From Oligoflexia bacterium (lineage in GTDB: Bacteria > Bdellovibrionota > UBA1018): a stretch of DNA of 62,170 nt. The notes under the pieces are model-generated. The model did not search any database. It was not told where the DNA came from and was given only the letters and a program-made list of their open reading frames with translations. The stretch spans positions 1 to 62,170 of the forward strand of contig JARLHE010000010.1 of assembly GCA_031292385.1 (NCBI GenBank), in the 5' to 3' direction. The position numbers were made by a program, and so were the translations under genes. Shown here piece by piece: positions 1 to 9,233 of this stretch (position 1 is the stretch's first letter; each line of letters begins with the position of its first letter).

Positions 1-194
1 AACATGCGATGACAGTGGCGGCATTGATAGCGCGGGATCCACTGACCGTCGGAGCGACGGAAATAGCGCCCTTTTCGGACGAAGGATCTCTTTTTCGGAT
101 CACTGTTTTTGGAAGAGCACTCAGAATCTGGGCATTGGCGTCTCATAGGGTCGCCAACTGTCCAATTCTTAAGCCAAGTGGCTAGGAGCTACTC

Positions 195-575
195 CTATAA
201 GGAACACACTAGGGGATCAGTTTGTAAGAGGCTCTCGCGCACACAAGACAGGAGTATTTTAATCTCGGGCTTGGCGACGATCGCGCGTACGGGCGGCGAA
301 AAATGTGGAACCAGGGATTCCGGCGACGAACCCGTATAAAAAATCAGTGGGGTATCGATTTTCGCTGTCCGCAACGCCCATAGCAGATCCAAACCGGTAC
401 CCTCGGGCATGGCGTAATCGGAGATCACAATATCGAATGGCTCGTTTTGGGCGAGTTGAAACGCTTCGTTTCCACCGGCCGCGCAAACCACCTCGCATTC
501 AAACTTTTGCCGAAGGACCGAGCCAAGAAGAACTCGAAGCATCAGCTCATCTTCGACGACCAAGATTTTTCGCAC
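195..575 (-). CDS. Orphan response-regulator receiver-domain protein
   Basis: A single CheY-like receiver domain with no output domain. The acidic pair sits in VVEDE just after the start, the phospho-acceptor Asp is in VISDYAMP (about residue 53), the switch Thr is in FYTGSS and the conserved Lys in VAKPE. I chose the GTG at 575 because a G-run resembling a Shine-Dalgarno precedes it and the receiver fold begins immediately after. The ATG at 635 would add 20 residues from AT-rich DNA with no ribosome site. No histidine kinase is visible nearby, so its partner must lie elsewhere. It probably acts as a phosphorylation-dependent switch through protein contacts. Family assignment is firm; the role is unknown. 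Confidence 0.85.
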   Translation of the reverse strand: MRKILVVEDELMLRVLLGSVLRQKFECEVVCAAGGNEAFQLAQNEPFDIVISDYAMPEGTGLDLLWALRTAKIDTPLIFYTGSSPESLVPHFSPPVRAIVAKPEIKILLSCVRESLLQTDPLVCSL

Positions 576-635
576 CCAGCCCCCCCCGCTGACCAAGGAA
601 TACACAATTTTCACATTTGTTTCCATAAATTTCAT

Positions 636-773
636 TTTTTTGCTATTTTTTTCAAATTATTGCTTATCATTTCCATTTTATTCATTTACGAAGACAAGGG
701 GGCACTTAAGAGGTTTGCTTTAGACACTAACTACTGATAACTTCGCGAATTTTTAAAAATGGAGACCTTACGC
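636..773. other. AT-rich intergenic region between divergent genes
   Basis: A short stretch of T-runs and A/T-rich sequence, strikingly different from the GC-rich surroundings, separates the leftward receiver gene from the rightward charged hypothetical gene. It probably carries promoters for both, but I cannot identify convincing -35/-10 hexamers. Confidence 0.4.
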
Positions 774-1232
774 ATGAGGCAGCCCAGACCCGAAGCAACT
801 AAAGAATCAACTAACAAAACACGCGAAGCACTGGCAGGCACCCCATTCACATCCGGGGAAGAACTAAAAAAGGCCCGGTCCGAAATTCTCGAAGAAACAT
901 GGCGCGAGCTTGAAAAAGCCCGCGCAAAAAGACAGCTCCTCCAAAAAGAAGAATATAAATTCTACATTGAAACCTTCCAAAAGGGACTGCAGTGCAGATA
1001 CGACGGAAACATGGATAATCTCGCGCGAGTCTTTCTTGGGCCCAGCGGTATTCAAATCACCATAAATGAAGAAATGAAAAGCACCGAAAACGCCGAAAAC
1101 CTGCTCGGCGTGCTGATTAAAGCCATGAGCGAAGCATTCATGGCGAACTATCTCAAGGCCGTGGGTGTGATCCCGACCCGAAACGACGAGGAACAAGAGA
1201 GGCCCAGGCCTCGAGGTCAATCCAAGAAGTAA
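774..1232 (+). CDS. Charged hypothetical protein, A-rich codons
   Basis: Not recognised. About 152 residues, with a Lys/Glu/Arg-rich N-terminal half (around GEELKKARSEILEE) likely to form a long helix or coiled coil, and a Pro/Arg-rich tail. No signal peptide or membrane segment is seen. I chose the ATG at 774 because GGAG lies about 10 nt upstream; the in-frame ATG at 759 has no ribosome site. Its codons are noticeably A-rich compared with neighbours, and it follows an AT-rich gap, which hints at a different origin. The gene has a clean reading frame and is probably real. Confidence 0.6.
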   Translation: MRQPRPEATKESTNKTREALAGTPFTSGEELKKARSEILEETWRELEKARAKRQLLQKEEYKFYIETFQKGLQCRYDGNMDNLARVFLGPSGIQITINEEMKSTENAENLLGVLIKAMSEAFMANYLKAVGVIPTRNDEEQERPRPRGQSKK

Positions 1233-1259
1233 GCTACCACTAACAAGAGATTCCACCCG

Positions 1260-3170
1260 TTAGAAGTACCAACCCGTCGAAAGCAGGATCCGGGCGTGGT
1301 TATCTTGTACCAACGCATAAAGCTCCCCGCGCAACTCCAGGCTCCAACGCGCGGAAAGCGCGTAGCTGGCCTGCGCTGTCGTCGCGGACCAATTTTGGCG
1401 CGGCATCAGAGAGGATTCGAAGTACTTGAAATACTCGAAGCTCAGCGCGGCCTTCGCGCGCCCGCCGAAATCCCACTGAGTCCCCAGCTCGCCGGACGGG
1501 CCAAAGCGAAAAAACGGGACGAACGAACTGCTCGCCTCGAGCTGACCGTGCGCCAGGGCGTACACGGTCGCGACCTTCGGCCATGGCGAGACCGTGATGC
1601 CCAAACCGCCTCTGACCCGCCCGGCAACGCAGGAAGGACAGCCCACATCCTCCGGATGGTAAAACCCCGCGCCGAGATCCCAGGATAGCCCATGTTTTAG
1701 CCCGCTCCAGGGCGCAAGGTTAATCACCTCGGCGAGAGTCAGCTTTTGCAGGCGCAAAGTGTCCGGAGAATGAAAGCGGTATTGAAGCAGCACGTCTCCA
1801 ATCACAAGACGCGAATGCGGCAGATACCCGGGATCGGCATCGATATAATCATGAAACGCCGGACGAAAGCCCAGCTCCGCAAGACCGCTTCCGGTCTCGG
1901 CGCCCCCGCCGACCGTCAGCTTCGAACTCAGGTGACCGGACTCGGGCGGTCTTGAGGCCGCGCCATCCTCTTTCTCGATCTGCTCCGCGGCGGCTTGCTC
2001 GGTCAGCACCGGACCGGAGGATCCCGCTCTCGCGCGAAGCAGCTCGAGATCGACCTGATGATCGAAATCGAGGATCGTATGGGAGCCGTTCATGGCCTCA
2101 TACTTTTGCCAATCGAGAAGAGCGTCGAGAGTTTGCGTCGACGGATGCCCGTCGATTTTTCCACGATGGCCTCTCAACCGGTAAAAATCGCTTCTCTCCT
2201 CCGGACTCGTTCGCGCGAGCCGCGCCTCCAGGATTTTGAGCAGCGCCGGGCGGAAAGCGCGTTTCCTGATCGCACCCGGAATTTTATCGAGCACCCGGAT
2301 CGTGTCGATCGGGATCGTCGCTACGGTAAAATTCTCGCGCAGATGCCAGTCGGGATTCGCCACCTCCAGCAAGGACATCAAATGGTACGAGCAATTGCGA
2401 TTGAAGAAGTAATAATTAAAATAGGTCGTGCCCATTTCCCAGGCATGATTCAGCATCCGGTCGATCTGCTCCGGGCCCAGGTTAAGCTCGTACTCCCAGA
2501 GATCTCGGCTCTCGATGTCGTTGTAAGCGTTGATTTTGAGATAATACGGATGCAGCGAAAAAACCCCGGGATAGTTTCCGATCAAGCCGTTCAGGACATA
2601 GCCCATACCGCCGTCCGAGCCGGTAAAAGCCTCGAAGCTGATCGCGCGATCGAGCTGCGGATTTTTCGCCATCCCGACCGATGGCGCCGCGTCGATTCTC
2701 ATGAAAGTATGGCCGAACATCGATGAAGGACTTCCGAAGTAAGGCGCGGCATAGACCAAAACGACCGCGCGCGCGTGAAAGCGCGCCTTCCATTCATCGA
2801 AATCGGGGCACGACTGAACGGGGATATCCAGCTTGAGCTGCTCACGCAGAAAACGAAAGCGCTCCGGAAACGCGCACTGGGGAAATTCGGAGTGAGTCTG
2901 GACCTGGATTTTCTTATCGGAACGAAATGCCTCAAGGGTCGCTAATAGCTCGGCATAAGAATCAGCCCGTCCCTTCGGGCTGAAAAAGAAGCCGGCCCCG
3001 TCCGCTTCGCTTTCTTCGGAGCCCCAGCGCCCTTTGCGGTAATGCAAAAGCAATTTCCAATAACGGGATTCGGCTATCGCGTGCAACCGGGCGGAATCGA
3101 CTTCGGAGCCCGAGGCGGAAACGGATGAAGCGAAAGCGCAAAATAAAAAAAAGGGCCATATCAGCGACAT
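1260..3170 (-). CDS. DUF4105 (Lnb-like) envelope protein with C-terminal beta-barrel
   Basis: An exported protein of about 636 residues. A signal peptide starts at MSLIWPFF and ends near VSASG. The middle part contains the DUF4105 signature (YFGSPSSMFGHTFMRID, later NCSYHLMSLLEV), whose Cys/His residues resemble the N-terminal domain of lacto-N-biosidase-like proteins. The last third has alternating aromatic strands ending in STGWYF, typical of an outer-membrane barrel. I moved the start to the ATG at 3170, which has AGAAGG upstream and begins the signal peptide; the longer frame would add an implausible basic leader. It lies directly downstream of a DUF3015 gene, a pairing I recall from other Gram-negative genomes. 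The biochemical function is unknown; a peptidase-like or lipid-related hydrolase role is only a guess. Confidence 0.85.
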   Translation of the reverse strand: MSLIWPFFLFCAFASSVSASGSEVDSARLHAIAESRYWKLLLHYRKGRWGSEESEADGAGFFFSPKGRADSYAELLATLEAFRSDKKIQVQTHSEFPQCAFPERFRFLREQLKLDIPVQSCPDFDEWKARFHARAVVLVYAAPYFGSPSSMFGHTFMRIDAAPSVGMAKNPQLDRAISFEAFTGSDGGMGYVLNGLIGNYPGVFSLHPYYLKINAYNDIESRDLWEYELNLGPEQIDRMLNHAWEMGTTYFNYYFFNRNCSYHLMSLLEVANPDWHLRENFTVATIPIDTIRVLDKIPGAIRKRAFRPALLKILEARLARTSPEERSDFYRLRGHRGKIDGHPSTQTLDALLDWQKYEAMNGSHTILDFDHQVDLELLRARAGSSGPVLTEQAAAEQIEKEDGAASRPPESGHLSSKLTVGGGAETGSGLAELGFRPAFHDYIDADPGYLPHSRLVIGDVLLQYRFHSPDTLRLQKLTLAEVINLAPWSGLKHGLSWDLGAGFYHPEDVGCPSCVAGRVRGGLGITVSPWPKVATVYALAHGQLEASSSFVPFFRFGPSGELGTQWDFGGRAKAALSFEYFKYFESSLMPRQNWSATTAQASYALSARWSLELRGELYALVQDNHARILLSTGWYF

Positions 3171-3198
3171 GGCCCTTCTGCAAAATCGGATCACCGTC

Positions 3199-3723
3199 TT
3201 AGATCGCGCGGGCGCAGCCAAGATCCAACGCTTGTTCCTTGGCCATTTGGGCGCGAATGGAAAGAATCATCTGCACGGGCGTGACGTCGTCCTGAGCATA
3301 AATCTCATTGTAATGCGTACGAGTCATTTGTCCGAATTGCGCCAAGCTCGCATCGCCGCAGCCCATGAGCTGACCGAAAGCCATCAGGCTTTCGCCCTCG
3401 CCACGAGCCATGTCGACGCGCAGATTCTGATAGTTCGCTTCGGCGTACTTTTCGGCTTCGATATCGTTCTTGGCCAGCGTGGACGCGCTGCAGTTGGAGG
3501 TACCGGACGTAATCCCGAACAGATTGGAGAAAAACGATTCATTGGTGGTCAATGCGAGGGTTTGGGAGATCTTGGCGTTTTTATCGATGATCATGCTGCC
3601 CAGTCCGCAGCCCGCATCACCGACGGCCCAAGCCGCGTTTGAAATCCCCGCTACGGCGATCAGGCTTGTCGATACCGCCAGAATCCACCGTTTGGCATTT
3701 TGAATCATTTGGTTTCTTTCCAC
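3199..3723 (-). CDS. DUF3015 family exported protein
   Basis: About 174 residues with an N-terminal signal peptide (RWILAVSTSLIAVAG...AWA) followed by the family's GCGLGS motif and paired cysteines (GTSNCSAS, MGCGD, LGCARAI), consistent with a small disulphide-containing periplasmic protein. The GTG start at 3723 has GGGAG about six bases upstream; an ATG at 3708 is an alternative and leaves the signal peptide intact. The gene ends 28 nt before the DUF4105 gene on the same strand, so the two are very probably co-transcribed and may act together in the envelope. The molecular function is not known. Confidence 0.85.
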   Translation of the reverse strand: MERNQMIQNAKRWILAVSTSLIAVAGISNAAWAVGDAGCGLGSMIIDKNAKISQTLALTTNESFFSNLFGITSGTSNCSASTLAKNDIEAEKYAEANYQNLRVDMARGEGESLMAFGQLMGCGDASLAQFGQMTRTHYNEIYAQDDVTPVQMILSIRAQMAKEQALDLGCARAI

Positions 3724-3847
3724 GATGCTCTCCCTTTTGCGTAAATTTTTTTGAAATCAAAAAAGATATCAAAAATTATTCATGGGTCGGCCGCCAGAAG
3801 CAAATCTTTTGTGATTTTTATTGGGGGTCGAGAGGTGAGCCCGGATT

Positions 3848-4315
3848 ATGCAAACCAAGCTTGGCATGATATCCCGTAAAGCCCCCAATCGAACCTTCCG
3901 GGCCCTCCAGTTCGCTTTCGGCACGAGTTTGATCATGGCGGGCCTGGACAAGTATTTCCATGTCTTGACGGACTGGGATCAATACCTCTGCCCGATCGCG
4001 GTTCGAGCCTTGGGAAACCATCTCCACCTATTCATGAGCGCCGTAGGCATCGGAGAAATCTGCCTAGGCATCGGATTGACGTTTAAACCCAGGGCTTTCA
4101 ATTATCTGACGAGCGCCTGGCTTTTTCTCATCATCGTCAACCTGCTCCTGAGCGAATCTTTCTTCGACATCGCCTTACAGGATTTCGTGCTCGCCCTCAC
4201 GAGCGCCGCCCTAGGCCCGTTGAGCCAGGCACTTTCGAAAACGCGGCCCCTTCCGGCCGTCGGAATTCACGCGCAGCCGTCTATACGCTCGAGACGCTTT
4301 TTAAAATCCTCGTAA
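3848..4315 (+). CDS. Small DoxX-like integral membrane protein
   Basis: About 155 residues with roughly four hydrophobic segments (FAFGTSLIMAGLDKYF, LFMSAVGIGEICLGIGL, AWLFLIIVNLLL and a last one near DFVLALTSAALG). The DKYFHVLTDWDQYL stretch is typical of small DoxX/DoxD-like membrane proteins, whose functions are mostly unknown. The ATG at 3848 is preceded by GAGGTGAG. The last 16 or so codons overlap, on the opposite strand, the 3' end of threonine synthase, so the C-terminal tail may simply be run-through into its neighbour. Confidence 0.7.
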   Translation: MQTKLGMISRKAPNRTFRALQFAFGTSLIMAGLDKYFHVLTDWDQYLCPIAVRALGNHLHLFMSAVGIGEICLGIGLTFKPRAFNYLTSAWLFLIIVNLLLSESFFDIALQDFVLALTSAALGPLSQALSKTRPLPAVGIHAQPSIRSRRFLKSS

Positions 4316-5571
4316 TCGCCGCTGATCTCGTCGAAGATCGATGGAAGCCGCAAAAGCCTTTGAAGCGACGCGGGCACGTCAACTGCGTGACCGACCAGGG
4401 GCTCGACGATGGTTTCGAACTTGGCCGGATGCGCGGTCGATACGACGACGAACCCCGACGAGCCACTCGCGTCGGGCCGCCGGAGTCGATGTTCAAACAC
4501 CTCAACCGCGGTCGCCGTATGGGGGCACCAGATTTCGCCGTATTTTTTCTCCCCTTCGGCAATGACGGCCCGAATCCGCTCGTCGCTCACGGATTCCGAG
4601 AAAACCTCGCCGCGGAGATTAAAGCCATGGGACCCAAGATGAAACGCGCGCTCCATATTGCTCGCATTACCCACGTCCATCGCGTTTGCGAGAGTCGCAA
4701 CCGAGGGCGCCGGCTTCCATACGCCGGTCTGAAAATAATCAGGGATCACCCGATTGGCGTTCGTGGCCATGCCGATTTTTCCGATAGGAAAGCCCATCAT
4801 TTTAGCCCAAATGGCGGCGACCGCGTTGCCGGCATTGCCGGTAGGGATAATGAACGAAGCGGATGAGCCGTGCTTCTTCAAATACCAGACGCTCGCGAAA
4901 GCATAATAGGTCAACTGCGGCAGCAGCCGGCCGATATTGATGCTGTTGGCCGAGCTGAGCGCCAGCTCTTTTCGAAGCTCGGGATCGGAAAGAGCCGATT
5001 TCACCAAGCGCTGGCAACTATCGAAATCCCCGTTCACGGCGAAAGCGCGGATATTGTCGCCCCAGCACGTGAGCTGCTTGCGCTGCCTTTCGGAAACGCC
5101 ATTTTTCGGAAACACAATAACAACCTCGAACCCCGCCCGCTTGTGAAACGCGGAGGCCACCGCGCCTCCGGTATCACCCGAGGTCGCGACCAGGATGGTC
5201 TGCTTTTCTTTTTGTGAGAAACTTAGGCATTCGGCGAGAAATCTCGCGCCGAAATCCTTGAAAGCCGCCGTCGGCCCATGGAAAAGCTCGAGCACGGAAA
5301 CCGATTCGGAAACATCTTTGAGAACCAAAGGAAACGAGAACGCCTTTTCGCAAATCTCATCGAGACGATCCGACAACGGGTCGCCTTCAAAAAAGGGCGC
5401 TAATATCTGAGCGGCGAACCGAGGCAAACCGCCAGTATGATCGACGTCCTCGGGACGAACCTTTGGAAATCTCTCCGGAACGTAAAGGCCTCCATCGGGG
5501 GCAAGGCCGGCTTTCATCGCCTGAGAAACGGAAACGGCCGGAGAAGCCCCTCGCGTGCTGATGAACTTCAT
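4267..5571 (-). CDS. thrC: Threonine synthase
   Basis: Converts O-phosphohomoserine to threonine using PLP, the last step of threonine synthesis. About 434 residues. The protein opens with MKFISTRG, and the PLP lysine lies in GPTAAFKDFGA (about K105); ATSGDTGGA and IPTGNAGNA further mark the fold-type II enzyme. The ATG at 5571 was chosen because GAGGAG sits 7 nt upstream and it overlaps the thrB stop by 4 nt (ATGA), implying translational coupling. It is the last gene of the thrA-thrB-thrC operon, and its 3' end overlaps the convergent small membrane gene by 49 nt. Confidence 0.97.
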   Translation of the reverse strand: MKFISTRGASPAVSVSQAMKAGLAPDGGLYVPERFPKVRPEDVDHTGGLPRFAAQILAPFFEGDPLSDRLDEICEKAFSFPLVLKDVSESVSVLELFHGPTAAFKDFGARFLAECLSFSQKEKQTILVATSGDTGGAVASAFHKRAGFEVVIVFPKNGVSERQRKQLTCWGDNIRAFAVNGDFDSCQRLVKSALSDPELRKELALSSANSINIGRLLPQLTYYAFASVWYLKKHGSSASFIIPTGNAGNAVAAIWAKMMGFPIGKIGMATNANRVIPDYFQTGVWKPAPSVATLANAMDVGNASNMERAFHLGSHGFNLRGEVFSESVSDERIRAVIAEGEKKYGEIWCPHTATAVEVFEHRLRRPDASGSSGFVVVSTAHPAKFETIVEPLVGHAVDVPASLQRLLRLPSIFDEISGDYEDFKKRLERIDGCA

Positions 5572-6548
5572 GATTCGCTCCTCACGCGGGCTCCCGGCGA
5601 AGAAAGCGGCGTCACCCAAGCATGAGCCGAGATATTCCGGCGCCGGAAAATTTCGATGAGCCGCCGGCTGATATTTTCAGCGAGCTCTTTTCCCGGCACC
5701 CAGGCGAAAACCGATGGCCCCGATCCTGAAATCGAAAAGCCGAGCGCGCCGAGCTTCAGCGCTTCCGCCTTGAGCTCCGAAAAACCGGGAATCAACTGAG
5801 CGCGCTGCGGCTCGATCACGACATCTTTCATCGAGGCGCGGATCAGCTCCAAATCGCTTTTAAAACAACCGGCTAAAAATCCGCCAAGCCAAGACGATTG
5901 CTCCACCCATTGCGAGAGCGGGACCTCTTTTTTCAAAATCCCCCGAGCCTGGCGCGTTTCGATCTCAAGATCCGGATGGACCAGCAGGGCAAAAACGTCT
6001 CGAGGCGTCGGAATCGAAACCATTGCCATAGAGGGTAAAATCAAAGTCAGGCCGCCTTTCAAGCATGGACCGACATTATCGCCGTGGATCGCCCCACTCG
6101 CCGCCTTTTCTCCTTGCAACGCATATTCAAGAAGCTTCGCCTCCAAGAGAGGCTTCCGACGGAAGGGGGGATCCAAACGCGTCAAAAGCGCGCCCGCCGC
6201 GACCACCGCGCCGACCGCCGATGCGGCCGAGCCGCCCATGCCCGAGCCCATTGCGATTCCCTTCTTGATCCGGATCGAAAATCCGTGAGGCAAGCCCAAA
6301 TCGTCGATCATCGCGTGAAGCGCGACGGCGGCGGTGTTCTTCGATGACTGCTTGGGAAGATCGGTCACCACGCCGCTGATCTCGATGACCTCGACCTTGC
6401 CCGGAGTTTCAAGCACCGAAACGGTGACCTCATCGCCTACCCCATCCACCGAGAATCCCAGGATATCGAAACCGACCGCGACGTTCGCAACGGTCGCGGG
6501 AGCGAAAGCGGTCACGGAACCGGCGGTTTTGAATAATTCCCTGTTCAC
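5568..6548 (-). CDS. thrB: Homoserine kinase
   Basis: A GHMP-family kinase that phosphorylates homoserine with ATP. About 326 residues. The N-terminus carries the family's APATVANVAVGFD stretch, the ATP-binding loop is GIAMGSGMGGSAAS (residues 98-110), and the C-terminal GHMP motif is LGALGFSISGSGPSVFA. It starts at GTG (6548), overlapping the thrA stop by 4 nt (GTGA), and its own stop overlaps the thrC start by 4 nt. The three genes therefore form a tightly coupled unit in the enterobacterial order. Confidence 0.97.
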   Translation of the reverse strand: MNRELFKTAGSVTAFAPATVANVAVGFDILGFSVDGVGDEVTVSVLETPGKVEVIEISGVVTDLPKQSSKNTAAVALHAMIDDLGLPHGFSIRIKKGIAMGSGMGGSAASAVGAVVAAGALLTRLDPPFRRKPLLEAKLLEYALQGEKAASGAIHGDNVGPCLKGGLTLILPSMAMVSIPTPRDVFALLVHPDLEIETRQARGILKKEVPLSQWVEQSSWLGGFLAGCFKSDLELIRASMKDVVIEPQRAQLIPGFSELKAEALKLGALGFSISGSGPSVFAWVPGKELAENISRRLIEIFRRRNISAHAWVTPLSSPGARVRSES

Positions 6549-9046
6549 GTCCGCGACCCGACGTATGCGGCGAGTCTCAGTAAATCGCCAAAAACTCCCC
6601 CGGCCGTGACTTCGGGCCCCGCGCCCGGGCCCTGAATGATCAAAGGTTGCTCATGATAGCGGCGGGTCGTGAAAGCGAAAATATTGTCCGTACCGCTGAG
6701 ACTGGCGAACGGATGCGCCTTGGAATAGCGCTTCAGCTTCACGGAAGCTTTGCCTTGGGGACTCACGCTGCCCACATAGCGCAAAACCTCGTTCGCCTCT
6801 TGCGCTTCCCGATGAAGGCGGGCCATCTCGGCATCGAACGAGGCCAGGCCGTCCAAAAACTCATCAGCGTTGGCACTTTTTCGCAACGGCACGGGCACCA
6901 GGTTCTCGACTTCGATATCACGCATTTCCAGGCTCATGCCGATCTCTCGACCGAGGATGATGAGCTTGCGGGCCACGTCCGAGCCCGAAAGATCGTCGCG
7001 CGGGTCGGGCTCGGTGTAGCCCAGTTTTTTCGCGTCGCGCACGATCGAGGAGAACGGAAGCTCTCCGTTGAACTGATTGAACAAGTACGAGAGCGTGCCC
7101 GAAAGAACGCCCTCGATCTGATGGATCTCATCTCCCGTTTGAATCAGATCACGGATCGTCGTGATGATCGGCAGGCCCGCGCCCACGGTGGCCTCGTAAA
7201 GGTAGTGGCTGCCCATTTCCCGAGTGAGCCCGCGGAGCTCTTGGTAGGTCTTCAGGGGACCCGAGTTGGCTTTTTTATTCGGTGTGATGACGTGAATACC
7301 CCTCTTCAGCCATGCAGCGTAATGGGTTGCCGGCACTTCGCTCGCCGTGCAATCGATGATCACCGAATGAGGAACGTGCTCGGCTTGGATATGATCGGCG
7401 AATTGGACGAGATCGAGCGGCTTATCCGATTGTTTCAGCTTCGAAAACAAAAGCCGCTCGCCCAAAATCATCCGGCTCGAATTGCCGATAGCGCGCACGC
7501 GAAGATCGATCTTGAATTCGTTCTTGAGCCTATCGGCTTGCTGCTCGAGCTGGTCCATGAGCGCGGACCCGATCAGGCCCGGCCCCAGAATGCCGATCGA
7601 GAGCGTCTGCGCCGAGAGATAAAAGCCCGCATGGGCCGCACGCAGCGCGCGGGTCGCTTGCGTTTGATCGACCACGACCGAGATATTGCGCTCGGACGAT
7701 CCCTGCGCGATCGCCAGAATATTGACGCCGGCCTTGCCCAATGCCCGGAAAAATTTAGCGGCGACCCCCGGCGACCTCACCATATTATCGCCCACGGCGG
7801 CAAGAATACTGACACCAGTCAAACACTCCACCGACTGGATCAGGCCCTGCTGCAGCTCGGATAAGAAAGCCTTTTCGACCGTCTTCTTGGCTGCTGCCCC
7901 CTGACCTTCCGGAACGGCGAAACAGATCGAGTGTTCCGAGCTCGCTTGGGAAATCATGATCACCGAAACGCCGACTTCCCGAAGCGCGCCGAACAGGCGG
8001 TTAGCGACGCCGGGCACGCCGATCATGCCTGTGCCTTCCAAGTTGAGGAGCGCGACCCGATCAACGGTGGTGAAGCCTTTGACCGGAAGCTCCGCGGAAT
8101 TCGAACTGACGCCTTTCAAGGAATCTGCGCGATGAATCTTGGTGCCGGCAAAAGTCGGATTGAATGTGTTACGAATCCAGATCGGGATTCCTTTCATCAA
8201 GGCCGGAGCCATCGTATGGGGATGAATGACCTTGGCTCCGAAGTACGCCAGTTCCATGGCCTCTTGATAGGACATTTCATTCAGGACCACGGCCTCGGGC
8301 ACCCGGCGCGGATCGGCGCTCAAAACGCCGTCCACGTCGGTCCAAATCGTGATGCACGAGGCGTCCAAAAGCGCACCGAAAATGGAAGCCGAAAAATCGC
8401 TGCCGTTTCGCTTAAGCGTCGTCGGTATCCCATCCGGTGTCGATGCGATGTAACCCGTGATCACGATATTCCGCTCCGCCACCCGCTCCAGCCAAGCGTC
8501 GAGCTTCTTCCGCGAAAGCTCCCAATCGATCACCGGCCCCGTCTCGCCATGAGTAACAACCAAGACCAGGCGCGCGTCGAGCCACTGGGCGGCGACTCCC
8601 CGCTTGTTCATGCAGGCGTTGAGGATCTGGGCCGACCAAAGCTCGCCGTGCCCGGCGATCATCTCCAAAGTGGCCTCCGAGCAGCTCCTGCTCAGCGAAA
8701 TCGCGCGAAGCAGATCGCGAATCACGAGCGTGTCGTCCTCGATCGACTTGAAGAGAGTCGCGCGCAGCGCGGGATTTGCCGTGCCCAGGATCTCGTCGAG
8801 GGTCGCGAAATGCTTCTTTTTCAGCGCTTCGAGTTTATCGAGATAAGTTTGGTCCTGCTTTTTCGCGAGCTCGGTGAGCTCGATCAAGGCGTCCGTCACG
8901 CCGGACATCGCCGACACGACGGTCGCGCGCCTGGAAGAGGAATCTTGCTGAACGATCTTGACGACCGTCTCGTAGCGCTCACTGCTTGCGACGCTGCTAC
9001 CGCCAAATTTATGAACTACCCAGGGTTCCAACGATTGATTTTCCAT
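6545..9046 (-). CDS. thrA: Bifunctional aspartokinase / homoserine dehydrogenase
   Basis: Catalyses the first and third steps of the aspartate-to-threonine pathway. About 833 residues. The aspartokinase domain begins with KFGGSS (residues 13-18) and continues through TDVDGVLSADPR and the GAKVIHPHT stretch. Two ACT-type regulatory segments follow (around TTVDRVALLNLEGTGM and VSILAAVGDNM). The dehydrogenase half starts with the nucleotide-binding SIGILGPGLIGSALM and contains EATVGAGLPIITTIRDL and LSGTLSYLFNQF. The length matches E. coli ThrA/MetL-type fusions. Feedback control by threonine is expected for the family, but I see no Thr/Ile-rich leader peptide upstream to suggest attenuation. Confidence 0.97.
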   Translation of the reverse strand: MENQSLEPWVVHKFGGSSVASSERYETVVKIVQQDSSSRRATVVSAMSGVTDALIELTELAKKQDQTYLDKLEALKKKHFATLDEILGTANPALRATLFKSIEDDTLVIRDLLRAISLSRSCSEATLEMIAGHGELWSAQILNACMNKRGVAAQWLDARLVLVVTHGETGPVIDWELSRKKLDAWLERVAERNIVITGYIASTPDGIPTTLKRNGSDFSASIFGALLDASCITIWTDVDGVLSADPRRVPEAVVLNEMSYQEAMELAYFGAKVIHPHTMAPALMKGIPIWIRNTFNPTFAGTKIHRADSLKGVSSNSAELPVKGFTTVDRVALLNLEGTGMIGVPGVANRLFGALREVGVSVIMISQASSEHSICFAVPEGQGAAAKKTVEKAFLSELQQGLIQSVECLTGVSILAAVGDNMVRSPGVAAKFFRALGKAGVNILAIAQGSSERNISVVVDQTQATRALRAAHAGFYLSAQTLSIGILGPGLIGSALMDQLEQQADRLKNEFKIDLRVRAIGNSSRMILGERLLFSKLKQSDKPLDLVQFADHIQAEHVPHSVIIDCTASEVPATHYAAWLKRGIHVITPNKKANSGPLKTYQELRGLTREMGSHYLYEATVGAGLPIITTIRDLIQTGDEIHQIEGVLSGTLSYLFNQFNGELPFSSIVRDAKKLGYTEPDPRDDLSGSDVARKLIILGREIGMSLEMRDIEVENLVPVPLRKSANADEFLDGLASFDAEMARLHREAQEANEVLRYVGSVSPQGKASVKLKRYSKAHPFASLSGTDNIFAFTTRRYHEQPLIIQGPGAGPEVTAGGVFGDLLRLAAYVGSRT

Positions 9047-9233
9047 AGAGTGCCGCTCAGTGATTTTACTGAAATTTTAACTAAAACCCGAAGGATGAAC
9101 AAGCGCCGAGACATGTACTCCCGAAAGCGCGAATCCATTGACGCCCAGCCGACACGTCTTCGGGCCATGCCGATACGAATTCCGCATCGTGAGTGGATGT
9201 CCGAATGCCGATTCGTTATGATTCTATTCATCT
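9047..9233. other. Divergent intergenic region, thrA and MFS gene
   Basis: This 187-nt gap holds the promoters of the leftward threonine operon and the rightward transporter. On the minus strand near thrA there is an AT-rich stretch (around 9058-9085) that may contain a -10 element. On the plus strand, TATGAT at 9217-9222 lies so close to the transporter ATG that a leaderless message is possible. No attenuator hairpin or riboswitch was recognised. Confidence 0.35.

Noticed and set aside
1..194. Open frame entering from the left edge on the plus strand (bases 3-185)
   Set aside because: It has no recognisable motif or visible start, and composition does not look coding; it may be noise or an unrecognised gene end.
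6647..7864. Long plus-strand frame inside thrA
   Set aside because: It is antisense to a clearly recognised enzyme and shows no protein-like motifs; long shadow frames are expected in GC-rich DNA.
9016..9231. Minus-strand frame upstream of thrA as a threonine leader peptide
   Set aside because: It contains no run of Thr or Ile codons and no following attenuator hairpin was found.
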